Shown here one piece after another: positions 55,687 through 64,000 of a stretch of 64,000 nt of DNA. Made by a program: the position numbers and the translations under genes. Under the pieces are notes generated by a model. That model searched no databases. It was not told the origin of the DNA and saw nothing but the letters and a program-made list of their open reading frames with translations. The stretch comes from RH-AL1 sp964244495. GTDB lineage: Bacteria; Pseudomonadota; Alphaproteobacteria; Rhizobiales; Beijerinckiaceae. Within the stretch, counting starts at the first letter, position 1; every line of letters begins with the position of its first letter. The stretch is from positions 1 to 64,000 of the forward strand of contig CAXTIU010000002.1 in the NCBI GenBank assembly GCA_964244495.1. Direction: 5' to 3'.

Positions 55687-57417
55687 CTACGTGTCGGCAT
55701 AAACGTGCCTTTCGCCCTTCTGTCCGGGGTGTGTCACGGCGCCGCCGACGGCCGGGCCGACGGTTTGCGCGTAGCGCCAGATCGCGCCCGAGCCGAAGTC
55801 GTGCTGGCGCGGCGTCCACGCCTTGCGGCGCTCGGCGAGTTCCTCCTCGGGCACGTGAAGGTCGAGCAGCCCGAGCTTGGCGTCGAGCGTGATCAGGTCG
55901 CCGTCGCGCACCAGCGCGATGGGCCCGCCGACGGCGGCTTCCGGTCCGACGTGGCCGACGCAGAAGCCGCGCGTGGCACCGGAGAAACGACCATCGGTGA
56001 CGAGCGCCACCTTCGAGCCCATGCCCTGCCCATAGAGCGCCGCTGTGGTCGACAGCATCTCCCGCATGCCGGGACCGCCTTTCGGCCCCTCGTAGCGGAT
56101 CACCAGGACGCAGCCTTCCGCGTACCGACGCTTGCTGACCGCCTCGTAGCAATCCTCCTCGCAGTCGAAGCAGAGCGCCGGCCCGGTGAAGGTCTGCGCG
56201 TCCTCCGACATGCCGGCGACCTTGACGATCGCGCCCTCCGGCGCGAGCGAACCGCGCAGGCCGACCACGCCGCCGGTCGCGGTGATGGGTGCGTTGGCCG
56301 GCCGGACCACATCCTGGTGCGGGTTCCACTTCACCGTCTCCATGTTCTCGGCGATGGTGCGGCCGGTCACCGTCATGCAGTCGCCGTGAAGGAAGCCATG
56401 GTCGAGCAGCGTCTTCATCAGCAGCGGGACGCCGCCCGCCTCGAACATGTCCTTGGCGACGTAGCGGCCGCCGGGCTTCAGGTCGGCGATGTAGGGCGTG
56501 CGCTTGAAGATTTCGGCCACGGCGAACAGGTCGAAGTCGATGCCGCATTCGTTGGCGATCGCCGGCAGGTGGAGGGCGGCGTTGGTCGAGCCGCCCGAGG
56601 CGGCGACGACGGTGGCGGCGTTTTCCAGCGCCTTCAGGGTGACGATGTCGCGCGGGCGGATGTTGCGGGCTATCAGCTCCATCACCATCTCGCCGGCGGT
56701 CATGCAGAACCGGTCGCGGATCTCGTAGGGCGCTGGCGCGCCGGCCGAATACGGCAGCGCGAGGCCGATCGCCTCCGATACGGTCGCCATGGTGTTGGCG
56801 GTGAACTGCGCGCCGCAGGCCCCTGCGGAGGGGCAGGCGACGCTTTCCAGTTCGTCGAGGTCCTCGTTCGACATGGCGCCGACGGAATGCTTGCCGACCG
56901 CCTCGAACAGGTCCTGCACCGTCACCTGTTGGCCCCTGAAAGTGCCGGGCAGGATGGTGCCGCCGTAAATGAAGATGGAGGGCACGTTGAGGCGCACCAT
57001 GGACATCATCATGCCCGGCAGCGACTTGTCGCAGCCGGCGAGGCCGACCAGCGCGTCGTAGCAATGGCCGCGCATGGTGAGCTCGACCGAGTCGGCGATG
57101 AGGTCGCGCGACACGAGCGAGGATTTCATGCCCTGGTGGCCCATCGCGATCCCGTCGGTGACGGTGATGGTGCAGAACTCGCGCGGGGTGCCGTTGGCGG
57201 CGGCCACGCCCTTCTTCACCGCCTGCGCCTGGCGCATCAGCGAGATGTTGCAGGGCGCGGCCTCGTTCCAACAAGACGCGACGCCGACCAGCGGCTGGTG
57301 TATCTGCTCCTTGGTCAGCCCCATCGCGTAGAGGTACGAGCGATGCGGGGCGCGGGCCGGCCCTTCGGTGACATGACGGCTCGGCAGTGACTTCTTGTCG
57401 AAAACGCGCGCGTCCAT
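55687..57417 (-). CDS. ilvD: Dihydroxy-acid dehydratase
   Basis: IlvD dehydrates the dihydroxy acids to 2-oxo acids in valine, leucine and isoleucine synthesis, using an Fe-S cluster. The 576-residue protein has VASCWNEAAPCN, GLAGCDKSLPGMMM, the CPSAGACGAQFTANTM motif with cluster cysteines, and the C-terminal TDGRFSGATRGFCVGHVGPEA with the catalytic Ser. The start is the ATG at 57417 (MDARVFDKKSLPSRHVTEGPARAPHR). It is away from the ilvBNC cluster and precedes exoR, possibly in one transcript. Confidence 0.97.
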   Translation of the reverse strand: MDARVFDKKSLPSRHVTEGPARAPHRSYLYAMGLTKEQIHQPLVGVASCWNEAAPCNISLMRQAQAVKKGVAAANGTPREFCTITVTDGIAMGHQGMKSSLVSRDLIADSVELTMRGHCYDALVGLAGCDKSLPGMMMSMVRLNVPSIFIYGGTILPGTFRGQQVTVQDLFEAVGKHSVGAMSNEDLDELESVACPSAGACGAQFTANTMATVSEAIGLALPYSAGAPAPYEIRDRFCMTAGEMVMELIARNIRPRDIVTLKALENAATVVAASGGSTNAALHLPAIANECGIDFDLFAVAEIFKRTPYIADLKPGGRYVAKDMFEAGGVPLLMKTLLDHGFLHGDCMTVTGRTIAENMETVKWNPHQDVVRPANAPITATGGVVGLRGSLAPEGAIVKVAGMSEDAQTFTGPALCFDCEEDCYEAVSKRRYAEGCVLVIRYEGPKGGPGMREMLSTTAALYGQGMGSKVALVTDGRFSGATRGFCVGHVGPEAAVGGPIALVRDGDLITLDAKLGLLDLHVPEEELAERRKAWTPRQHDFGSGAIWRYAQTVGPAVGGAVTHPGQKGERHVYADT

Positions 57418-57712
57418 ACTCTGTCCAACCTCGAACTCTTGATGTGCATAGGGGGTCGCCTGCCGAGATCCAGCTGGCGCCAACGACACGCCCTTCGATC
57501 TCTCACGCAACGTTCCTTGACGACGCCTCTATGCTCGCTAAAATAGAGTCTTCGCTCAGATTACGGTCAGATTAGCGGGCGGTTTATGGCTGAAAAGCGA
57601 CCTCTCCCGCGGCTCGCGGTTACGCGAGATAGATGCCTGTTCGCTGTGGCGGGAGCGCAACAAAACCATCGGCTTAGAGCCGGTTGTGGAGTAGTCCCTT
57701 AAGTGATCGGGA
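57418..57712. other. Region upstream of ilvD
   Basis: These 295 bases separate ilvD from the end of the alpha/beta hydrolase gene on the same strand and should hold the ilvD promoter. No attenuator hairpin with a T-tract like that of ilvB is seen here. A TTGACG on the plus strand at 57517 points away from ilvD. Confidence 0.4.
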
Positions 57713-58636
57713 TCACGCCGGAGCGCCTTCCATGGGAAGGATCGTCGCATCGGGCCAAGGGTTCTCGCCATCACGCAACCATCGCAGCGTCTGCGGCCAG
57801 AACTTGACGGCGTGGCGGCTGTGGAACAGCGAGAAATGTCCGACGCGCGGCAGGTCCAGCGCCGCTGGTGGTAGGGTCTTGAGGCTGCGATCGCTGCCGG
57901 GGTAATAAGCCAAGGTCCGCTCCAACGCCGCCCGCGTGGCGTATTCATCATCGGTCATGGCGACGGCGAGGATGGGCGCACGGACGGCGGCGAAGCGAGC
58001 CAGGATGCCGGCGCGCTCGGCCACCGGATAGCTCGCCTCCATGCGGGCGCGGCGCGCGCTCCATTCATCCGCGACCCCGGCCGGCAGGTCCTCGAGCCAG
58101 CCGAGCCGCTTACCCGGAAAATAGCCGAAGGCCCGCGTCAGGATCGGCATGACGACGTGCCAGCGCAGGATCAGGCGCCGGCGGTCGGTAGCGGCGTAGT
58201 CACCCCGATAGGCATACTGCGCGCCGACGGTGAGGACGCGGTCGATGCGGCAAGCGCCTGTGGCGAAGCCGATCAGGAACCCGCCGATGCTATGGCCGAC
58301 CACGGCGAGCGGACCACCGGGATTGCGGGTGCGCGCGACGCCGAGGACGGCCTCGAAGTCGAGTTCGCCCCAGTCGCGCCAGCGAATGCCGCAGCCGCGC
58401 AACCGAGGCGGACGGGACAGGCCGATCCCGCGATAATCGTAGGTGAGCACGTCGAAGCCGTGCCCGGCGAGATAGGCGGCGTAGCGATGGTAGTAGCGGG
58501 CGAGCACGCCGGTCGCGGGATTGATGATGACCGTGCCGAGCGGGGCACCAGTGGGCGACCAGAGATGCCCTCCCAGCGTCACGCCGTCGGCGCAGACGAT
58601 GTCGAGGACCGGGGCGGGCGCCTGCGCACCCGTCAC
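57713..58636 (-). CDS. Alpha/beta hydrolase, lysophospholipase-like
   Basis: The 307-residue protein is an alpha/beta hydrolase: VIINPATGVLARYYHRYAAYLAGHG, LTYDYRGIGLSRP, the nucleophile elbow VVGHSIGGFL with the catalytic Ser, MTDDEYATR supplying the Asp, and VGHFSLFH the His. The substrate is unknown; it may be a carboxylester. It begins with GTG four bases after the valS stop, so it is probably co-transcribed with valS. Confidence 0.9.
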   Translation of the reverse strand: MTGAQAPAPVLDIVCADGVTLGGHLWSPTGAPLGTVIINPATGVLARYYHRYAAYLAGHGFDVLTYDYRGIGLSRPPRLRGCGIRWRDWGELDFEAVLGVARTRNPGGPLAVVGHSIGGFLIGFATGACRIDRVLTVGAQYAYRGDYAATDRRRLILRWHVVMPILTRAFGYFPGKRLGWLEDLPAGVADEWSARRARMEASYPVAERAGILARFAAVRAPILAVAMTDDEYATRAALERTLAYYPGSDRSLKTLPPAALDLPRVGHFSLFHSRHAVKFWPQTLRWLRDGENPWPDATILPMEGAPA

Positions 58637-58640
58637 CGCG

Positions 58641-61481
58641 TCAGGCGCCGAGTCGTTCGAGGGCGACGACGAGTTTCCCGCGCCGGCTCACAGCCTCCGC
58701 GAGGCGTTCGCGCTGCTCCTCGACCACCTCGTCCGGCGCACGCGCGACGAAGTCCGCGTTGCCGAGCTTGGCTTCGATCTTGTCTCCTTCGCCCTTAAGT
58801 TTGGCGATCTCCTTCGCCAGCCGCGACCGCTCCGCGTCGAAATCGATGACGCCCTGCAACGACAGCGCCGCCACGCCGCCGTGAAGCGGCAGCTGCACCG
58901 ATCGCGCCGGCGCTTCCGCCGCACGCGTGATCCCCGACAGGCGCGCGAGCCGCTTGATCGTGTCCGCCCAGGTGTCAGCCCAGCGCGCGACGGCCGGCTC
59001 GGCGCCGACCAGCACCAGCGGTACCTGCGCGGCGGCCGGCACGTTCATCTCGGCGCGCACGGAGCGCACCTCCGAAACCAACGTCAAGATCCAACCGACC
59101 TCGTCCTCGGCGTCGGCGTCGCGAAGGCCGGACAGTTCGCTCCACGGCGCCAGCGCGAGCATGTTCGCGCGCGCCGGACCCTCCGCACCCTTGATCGCCC
59201 AGAGTTCCTCCGTGAGAAACGGCATGAAAGGGTGCAGCAGCTTGAGGATCTCGTCGAGCACGAACGACACCGTCGCCCGCGTCTCGGCCCGCGCCCGGTC
59301 GTCGGCGGTTTCCCCCTGCAGCAAGGGCTTGGCGAGTTCGAGGTACCAGTCGCAGAAGGTATTCCAAGCGAAACGGTAGGCGCTCGCCGCCGCCTCGTTG
59401 AAGCGGTAGGTCTCGATCGCGCCGGTGACCTCGCGGACCGCCTTGGCGGTCTCGCCGAGGACCCACCGATTGAGGGTGAGGGTCGCGTCGCGGGGATTGT
59501 AGCCTTCGACGCGGGCACAGGCGTTCAGCTCGGCGAAGCGCGCGGCGTTCCAGATCTTCGTCGCGAAGCCGCGATAGCCCTCGACCCGCTTCGCCGCGAG
59601 CTTGATGTCGCGTCCCTGAACCGCCATCGCGGCGAGCGTGAAACGCAGCGCGTCGGCGCCGAACCGATCAATCCCGTCGGGATAGTCCTTCCGGGTCGCG
59701 GCCGTGATGCGGTCGACCTCCTTGCGATCCACGATCCCCGCCGTGCGCTTACGGATGAGGCCGGGTAGGTCGATGCCGTCGACGAAGTCGAGCGGGTCGA
59801 GCACGTTGCCCTTCGACTTCGACATCTTGGCACCCCGCTCGTCGCGGACGAGGGCGTGCATGTAGACGTCGCGGAAGGGCACGTCGTCGAGGACGTGCAG
59901 CCCCATCATCATCATCCGGGCGACCCAGAAGAAGATGATGTCGAAACCGGTGACGAGGACGCTCGTCGGGTAGCGGCGCGCCAGGATGCCGGCATCGGCG
60001 CCCGCGTCGGGCCAGCCCAGCGTCGAGAACGGCCAGAGCGCGGAGGAGAACCACGTGTCGAGCACGTCCTCGTCCCGGGTCAGGCTCGTGGGCCTGCCGT
60101 AATGCTCGGCCGCCGCCGCCCGGGCGGCTTCGGCGCCCTCCTCCACGAAGACGGCGCCGTCGGGCCCGTACCAGGCCGGGATTTGGTGGCCCCACCACAG
60201 CTGGCGCGAGATGCACCACGGCTGGATGGCGTCGAGCCAATCGAAGAACGTCTTCTCGTAGGGCTTCGGCACGAAGCGCGTGCGGCCGTCCCGCACGGCG
60301 GCGAGCGCCGGCCCGGCCAGCGTCTTGGCGTCGACGTACCATTGATCGGTGAGCCAGGGCTCGATGACGACGCCGGACCGCTCGCCGTGCGGCACGGCGT
60401 GGAGATGCGGCTCGATCCGCTCGAGGAAACCCGCTTCGTCCATCAACTCGACGATGCGTTTGCGCGCCTCCTCCCGCGACAGGCCGTGCAGGTGCAGCGC
60501 GGTCGAGCGCGCCTCGGTACCGGCGCCGTGGAGGAAGGCGTCGTTGCCCTGCAGGGCGAGCCGCGCCTCCGCGTCCAGGATGTTGATCGTGGCGAGACCC
60601 TGGCGGCGGCCGACCTCGAAGTCGTTGAAGTCATGGGCTGGCGTGATCTTGACCGCGCCGGTTCCCTTCTCGGGATCGGAGTAGCCGTCGGCGACGACGG
60701 GGATGAGGCGACCGACGAGCGGCAGGCGGACTTGATGGCCGACGAGCGATGCGTAGCGCTCATCGTCGGGGTGGACCGCGACCCCCGTGTCGCCCAACAT
60801 CGTCTCGGGCCTGGTCGTCGCCACGGTGATCGTTCGGCCGGTGGCTGCACCCGCGCCGTCGACGATCGGATAGCGGAAGTACCAAAGGTGGCCCTTGGTC
60901 TCGACCTGAGCCACCTCGATGTCGGACACGGCGGTGAGGAGCTTGGGGTCCCAATTGACGAGGCGCTTGTCGCGGTAGATCAGGCCTTGGCGGTGCAGGC
61001 CGACGAAAACCTTGCGCACGGCACGCGACAGGCCCTCGTCCATGGTGAAGCGCTCGCGCGACCAGTCGCAGGAGGCACCGAGCCGCTGCAACTGGTTGAC
61101 GATCGCTCCGCCCGATTCCGCTTTCCAGGCCCAGACGCGATCGAGGAACTTCTCGCGGCCGAGCGCGCGGCGTCCCGGTTCCTGCCGCTCCGCGAGCTGG
61201 CGCTCGACCACCATCTGTGTCGCGATGCCGGCGTGATCCGTGCCGGGCTGCCACAGCACGTCGCGGCCGCGCATCCGCTCGAAGCGGCAGAGGATGTCCT
61301 GCAACGTGTTGTTGAGCGCGTGCCCCATGTGCAGCACGCCGGTGACGTTGGGAGGCGGGATGACGATCGTGTACGGTTCCGCTCCCGCCCGGTCGGGCCG
61401 CCCCGCCTTGAAGGCCTCCCCGCCCTCCCAGAGCGCGGAGATGCGCCGCTCGACGGTGGCGGGGTCAAAGGTCTTGTCCAT
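58641..61481 (-). CDS. valS: Valine--tRNA ligase
   Basis: This class Ia synthetase charges and edits tRNA-Val. The 946 residues include the HIGH-type motif GVLHMGHALNNT, the editing domain (GDTGVAVHPDDERY), QLWWGHQIPAWYG, the KMSKS motif AKMSKSKGNVLDPLDF, and the C-terminal coiled-coil arm (SRLAKEIAKLKGEGDKIEAKLGNADFVARAPDEVVEEQRERLAE). Full length, with an ATG at 61481. Confidence 0.98.
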   Translation of the reverse strand: MDKTFDPATVERRISALWEGGEAFKAGRPDRAGAEPYTIVIPPPNVTGVLHMGHALNNTLQDILCRFERMRGRDVLWQPGTDHAGIATQMVVERQLAERQEPGRRALGREKFLDRVWAWKAESGGAIVNQLQRLGASCDWSRERFTMDEGLSRAVRKVFVGLHRQGLIYRDKRLVNWDPKLLTAVSDIEVAQVETKGHLWYFRYPIVDGAGAATGRTITVATTRPETMLGDTGVAVHPDDERYASLVGHQVRLPLVGRLIPVVADGYSDPEKGTGAVKITPAHDFNDFEVGRRQGLATINILDAEARLALQGNDAFLHGAGTEARSTALHLHGLSREEARKRIVELMDEAGFLERIEPHLHAVPHGERSGVVIEPWLTDQWYVDAKTLAGPALAAVRDGRTRFVPKPYEKTFFDWLDAIQPWCISRQLWWGHQIPAWYGPDGAVFVEEGAEAARAAAAEHYGRPTSLTRDEDVLDTWFSSALWPFSTLGWPDAGADAGILARRYPTSVLVTGFDIIFFWVARMMMMGLHVLDDVPFRDVYMHALVRDERGAKMSKSKGNVLDPLDFVDGIDLPGLIRKRTAGIVDRKEVDRITAATRKDYPDGIDRFGADALRFTLAAMAVQGRDIKLAAKRVEGYRGFATKIWNAARFAELNACARVEGYNPRDATLTLNRWVLGETAKAVREVTGAIETYRFNEAAASAYRFAWNTFCDWYLELAKPLLQGETADDRARAETRATVSFVLDEILKLLHPFMPFLTEELWAIKGAEGPARANMLALAPWSELSGLRDADAEDEVGWILTLVSEVRSVRAEMNVPAAAQVPLVLVGAEPAVARWADTWADTIKRLARLSGITRAAEAPARSVQLPLHGGVAALSLQGVIDFDAERSRLAKEIAKLKGEGDKIEAKLGNADFVARAPDEVVEEQRERLAEAVSRRGKLVVALERLGA

Positions 61482-61571
61482 CGCGTCGATCCCGCCGCCC
61501 GATCTTGTTGGAACCGGAGCGCGCGTATCCGGTCGTGCGGTCGGACCATACCCCGGCGCCGACCCTTTGGG

Positions 61572-62378
61572 CTAGCGGCCACCCCGCGCGACGCGCTCGA
61601 TCTCGGCGCGGACCATGCGCTCGACCATGCCGGGCAGGTTGTCGTCGAGCCAGCTTCTCAGCAACGGGCGGATCATCTCGCGGGCGAGTCCGAGCAGGTC
61701 ATCGGAGTTATCGGCGAGTCGCATGGCGGCGAGCGTGTTGAAGGCGCCGGTCACGGACTGGTCCGTCGCGGTGGAGAACAGGGCCGACGACCCTTGCTCG
61801 TCAGGCATCCCGTCGTCGGCTGCGTCCGCCGGCGCGACTTCGTCGTATCGGACGGCATGGTCTTGTGGATGCGTCGCCGGTCCTGCCGGGGACGCGACAA
61901 CGGGACCGTGCTCATGCATCGCCCCGTGGGCTTTGGCGGACATGTCGCGGCCGCCATCGAAGGAGGATGGCGCTTCTTGGTCGGTGCCGGACGGCCGGGC
62001 GAACGTTTCCGTTCGCCTGCCCTGTACGGCCTGATGAAGCAGTGTGACCGACGCGGGCGATCCGGCGAACGCATCCGCCGATTGAGCGGGCTGGTACGGG
62101 GTGACCGGCTGCGGCGCTTGATTTGCCTGCGGCGCCCGAGTTTCCTGCGGCGCTTGCACCGGATGCTCGCCGCCCTTCGAGGCAGGACCTTCGTGGGTGC
62201 CGGACGTCGCCTCGTCGCTGGGCGTAGCGCGGCTGGGCAGCGACTGATCGTCGGCGATGATCCGGCGGATCGACGCGAGAATCTCTTCCATGGACGGCTC
62301 GTAGGCGCGCTGCTCGGCACCGGTCGGCGGCTTGACGGGCATCGGACCGGAGCCTTGGAGGGTGTTGACTGCGCTCAT
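61572..62378 (-). CDS. popZ: PopZ-like DUF2497 polar organizing protein
   Basis: PopZ forms a polar hub that anchors chromosome centromeres and regulators in alphaproteobacteria. The roughly 268-residue protein has the N-terminal helix EPSMEEILASIRRIIADD and the C-terminal oligomerisation region MIRPLLRSWLDDNLPGMVERMVRAEIERVARGGR. They are joined by a disordered Pro/Gln/Ala-rich linker, exactly the PopZ plan. The start is uncertain: ATG at 62378, 62396 or GTG at 62408. It lies just upstream of valS, as in several relatives. Confidence 0.92.
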   Translation of the reverse strand: MSAVNTLQGSGPMPVKPPTGAEQRAYEPSMEEILASIRRIIADDQSLPSRATPSDEATSGTHEGPASKGGEHPVQAPQETRAPQANQAPQPVTPYQPAQSADAFAGSPASVTLLHQAVQGRRTETFARPSGTDQEAPSSFDGGRDMSAKAHGAMHEHGPVVASPAGPATHPQDHAVRYDEVAPADAADDGMPDEQGSSALFSTATDQSVTGAFNTLAAMRLADNSDDLLGLAREMIRPLLRSWLDDNLPGMVERMVRAEIERVARGGR

Positions 62379-62550
62379 GGCCTTTGATGCTCTCATCGAG
62401 GTAAACACGGCATCGATGCGCCGCTCGTTCGCCGGCCGGTCGCCCGAAACGCTCGTCCGCCGGCAGCGATCCTTAATCTAGTTCGACGCGCGACGCACCA
62501 GCAAGCAGGTTCGCCCTCCTTGCCGCGCACAGGCGCGCGAGCGAAGATGG

Positions 62551-64000
62551 TTAACGACCGTCGGGCGTCCGCAGCCCGATCCACTTGTCTTTGACCTGGT
62601 CGAAATGGATGGTCGGGTCGTAATGGACGACGCTGAGCGCCAGGTTGGTGGCCGACAGCCGGCCGATGGCGGCGGCCACCGTGTAGCTGGCGACGACTCG
62701 GTCGCGTTGCGCCGACACCAGGTTGACGCGCGCCTGAAGCAGGGCCTGCTGGGCGTTCAGCACGTCGAGCGTGGTGCGCTGGCCGACCTTGGCCTCCTCG
62801 CGCACGCCATCGAGCGCGATCTCGGACGACTTCACCGCCGCCTGCGATGAGCGGATCACCGCCTTCGACGATTCGAGCAGACCCCAATTCGACACCACGT
62901 TGGCGCGGATCATGTCGCGCTGGAGGTCGGCCTGGAGGCGCGCCTGCGCCAGCAGTTCCTTGGCTTGGCGGATGGAGGCGTAGGTGTCGCCACCGGTGTA
63001 GATCGGGATCTGCAGCTGCGCCAGAACGCTGGCGTTGAAGAAGCGGGCGGTCGGGTTGCCCTGGAATTGGTTCAGCACCTGCGCGTTGCCGACGAGGTTC
63101 AGCGTCGGGTAAAGGACCGCCTCGTTGATCTGCACCTGCAGCTGCGCGGCATCCACGTTGTGGAACGCCGCCTGGATCGACGGGTGCTCGGCCAGCGCGG
63201 TGACGATCGCCTGGTCGAGCGTGCGCGGCAGCAGGGGATCGATGGGACGGGCAGCCTCCAGGTGCCGCGGCTCGACGCCGATGATCTGCCGGTAGTTGCC
63301 GATGTCCGTCGACAGGTTCGCCTGCGCCGTGAAGTAGTTCGAGCGCGCGGTGGCGAGGCTCGACTCGGCCTGCGCCACGTCGGTGCGGGTGACCTCGCCG
63401 ACGTTGAATCGGTCCCGCGTCTGGCGCAGCTGTTCTTCCAGCACCGTGATGTTGTTCTTGTTCAACTCCAGGATGGCGGTGTCGCGCAGCACGTTCATGT
63501 AGGCGGTCGCGCCGTTCTGCAGCGTGTTCTGCTCGGTGTTGCGCGTCGTCTCGCGCGATTGCAGCACCTGCGACTCGGCCTGGCGCACGCCGTTGGCGGA
63601 CCGGTTGCCGTTGAACAGGTTTTGCGTGACGGTGACCGAGGCCGACGTGGGAAAGGTGTTGCTGGTCGTCGTGCCCGAAGAAACACTGGTGGTGTTGCTG
63701 GTGCCGCCCGTTGTCGTCGTTGTGCCGGTCGTCGTGCCATTGGCGCCGGTTATACCGGACCCGTTGCCCGCACCGGTCGAGGTGCCGCCCGCGCCAGTCG
63801 TGCCGCTGGAACCGCTCGTGGCACTGCCCGAAGAGCCGCTACCGATGAGTGAGGAGGACGGACCCGCCCCGAGATCGTCGCGGTTGTAACCGACCGATCC
63901 GGTGCCGGTGATCTGCGGGCGGAAGGCGGCGTTCGCGCGCGCCACGCTCTCGTCGGTGGCGCGCGTCGACGCGCGCTGCTGGTTGAGGTCGGGGTTACCG
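62551..64000 (-). CDS. TolC-family outer membrane efflux/type I secretion protein, 5' end outside window
   Basis: This trimeric outer-membrane channel is used by type I secretion and efflux pumps. The frame is open to the right edge, beginning NPDLNQQRASTRATDESVARANAAFRPQITG, so the signal peptide is missing. Typical features are TSASVTVTQNLFNG, RNTEQNTLQNGATAYMNVL, VTRTDVAQAESSLATARSNYFTA and QRTTLDVLNAQQALLQARVNLVSAQRD. An unusual Gly/Ser/Thr-rich insertion of about 70 residues sits after the first strand. At least 480 residues are present. Confidence 0.92.
   Translation of the reverse strand, partial: GNPDLNQQRASTRATDESVARANAAFRPQITGTGSVGYNRDDLGAGPSSSLIGSGSSGSATSGSSGTTGAGGTSTGAGNGSGITGANGTTTGTTTTTGGTSNTTSVSSGTTTSNTFPTSASVTVTQNLFNGNRSANGVRQAESQVLQSRETTRNTEQNTLQNGATAYMNVLRDTAILELNKNNITVLEEQLRQTRDRFNVGEVTRTDVAQAESSLATARSNYFTAQANLSTDIGNYRQIIGVEPRHLEAARPIDPLLPRTLDQAIVTALAEHPSIQAAFHNVDAAQLQVQINEAVLYPTLNLVGNAQVLNQFQGNPTARFFNASVLAQLQIPIYTGGDTYASIRQAKELLAQARLQADLQRDMIRANVVSNWGLLESSKAVIRSSQAAVKSSEIALDGVREEAKVGQRTTLDVLNAQQALLQARVNLVSAQRDRVVASYTVAAAIGRLSATNLALSVVHYDPTIHFDQVKDKWIGLRTPDGR

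Noticed and set aside
57517..57545. TTGACG-N17-AAAATA resembling a promoter on the plus strand
   Set aside because: The -10 is poor and there is no plus-strand gene downstream; both neighbours are on the minus strand.

Overview
This window is a piece of a very GC-rich alphaproteobacterial chromosome, most probably order Hyphomicrobiales (Rhizobiales). The evidence is gene content and order: an ErpA/dGTPase/ArgS/SPOR/NagZ/Tat block, a PopZ-type DUF2497 protein, a DUF2336 protein, an ExoR-like Sel1 protein, an Omp25/Omp31-type barrel whose N-terminus ends in ...TWTGFYIGGNAG, a fused malic enzyme-phosphotransacetylase, and pyruvate phosphate dikinase. The family within the order cannot be fixed from this sequence; the porin resembles those of Methylobacteriaceae/Beijerinckiaceae, but that is an impression. 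No rRNA, tRNA, CRISPR array, insertion sequence or prophage was seen.

Layout. 1-3.5 kb: a Gly/Arg-rich reading frame cut by the left edge, an AEC permease, and thiC with a TPP riboswitch. 3.6-5.8 kb: a DHH phosphoesterase translationally coupled to a UvsE-type UV endonuclease. 5.8-11.9 kb: a frameshifted DUF892 remnant, a FUSC transporter with a tandem repeat, parC, a small membrane protein and recO. 12-15.8 kb: ilvB-ilvN-ilvC for branched-chain amino acids, with an attenuator-like leader. 16-21.5 kb: a small secreted protein, maeB, a TrmN6-like methyltransferase with a DUF2007 protein, and a polyprenyl diphosphate synthase. 21.5-29.7 kb: secreted and envelope proteins, an NTF2-like protein, ppdK, a broken hdeD and dxs. 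29.7-30.6 kb: a visibly AT-richer stretch with a broken ORF and stacked palindromes. 30.6-33.2 kb: an outer-membrane barrel, an FAH-family enzyme and rpsD. 33.3-42 kb: a long minus-strand run of a beta-lactamase-fold esterase, an alpha/beta hydrolase, DUF1330, tatC-tatB-tatA, nagZ, a SPOR protein and argS. 42-51 kb: msrB, dgt, erpA, a large envelope protein, nadK, a Nudix hydrolase, a DUF2336 protein and a flavin reductase. 51-64 kb: a YfhO membrane protein with a coupled exported partner, exoR, ilvD, an alpha/beta hydrolase, valS, a PopZ-like protein and a TolC-family protein cut by the right edge.

How they work together. ilvB, ilvN, ilvC and ilvD give most of the valine/isoleucine pathway. 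ppdK and maeB interconvert pyruvate, PEP and malate. dxs and the prenyl synthase serve isoprenoid and quinone synthesis. The rest is mostly housekeeping. No self-evident new defence or biosynthetic system was found. The best leads are the attenuator-like ilvB leader, the DHH-UvsE pair, the absence of scpAB between nagZ and tatA, an alpha/beta hydrolase whose nucleophile serine is glycine, and orphan palindromes downstream of ilvC and upstream of the porin. Several genes (DUF892, hdeD, the ORF at 29.8 kb) are broken; some frameshifts could be assembly errors.
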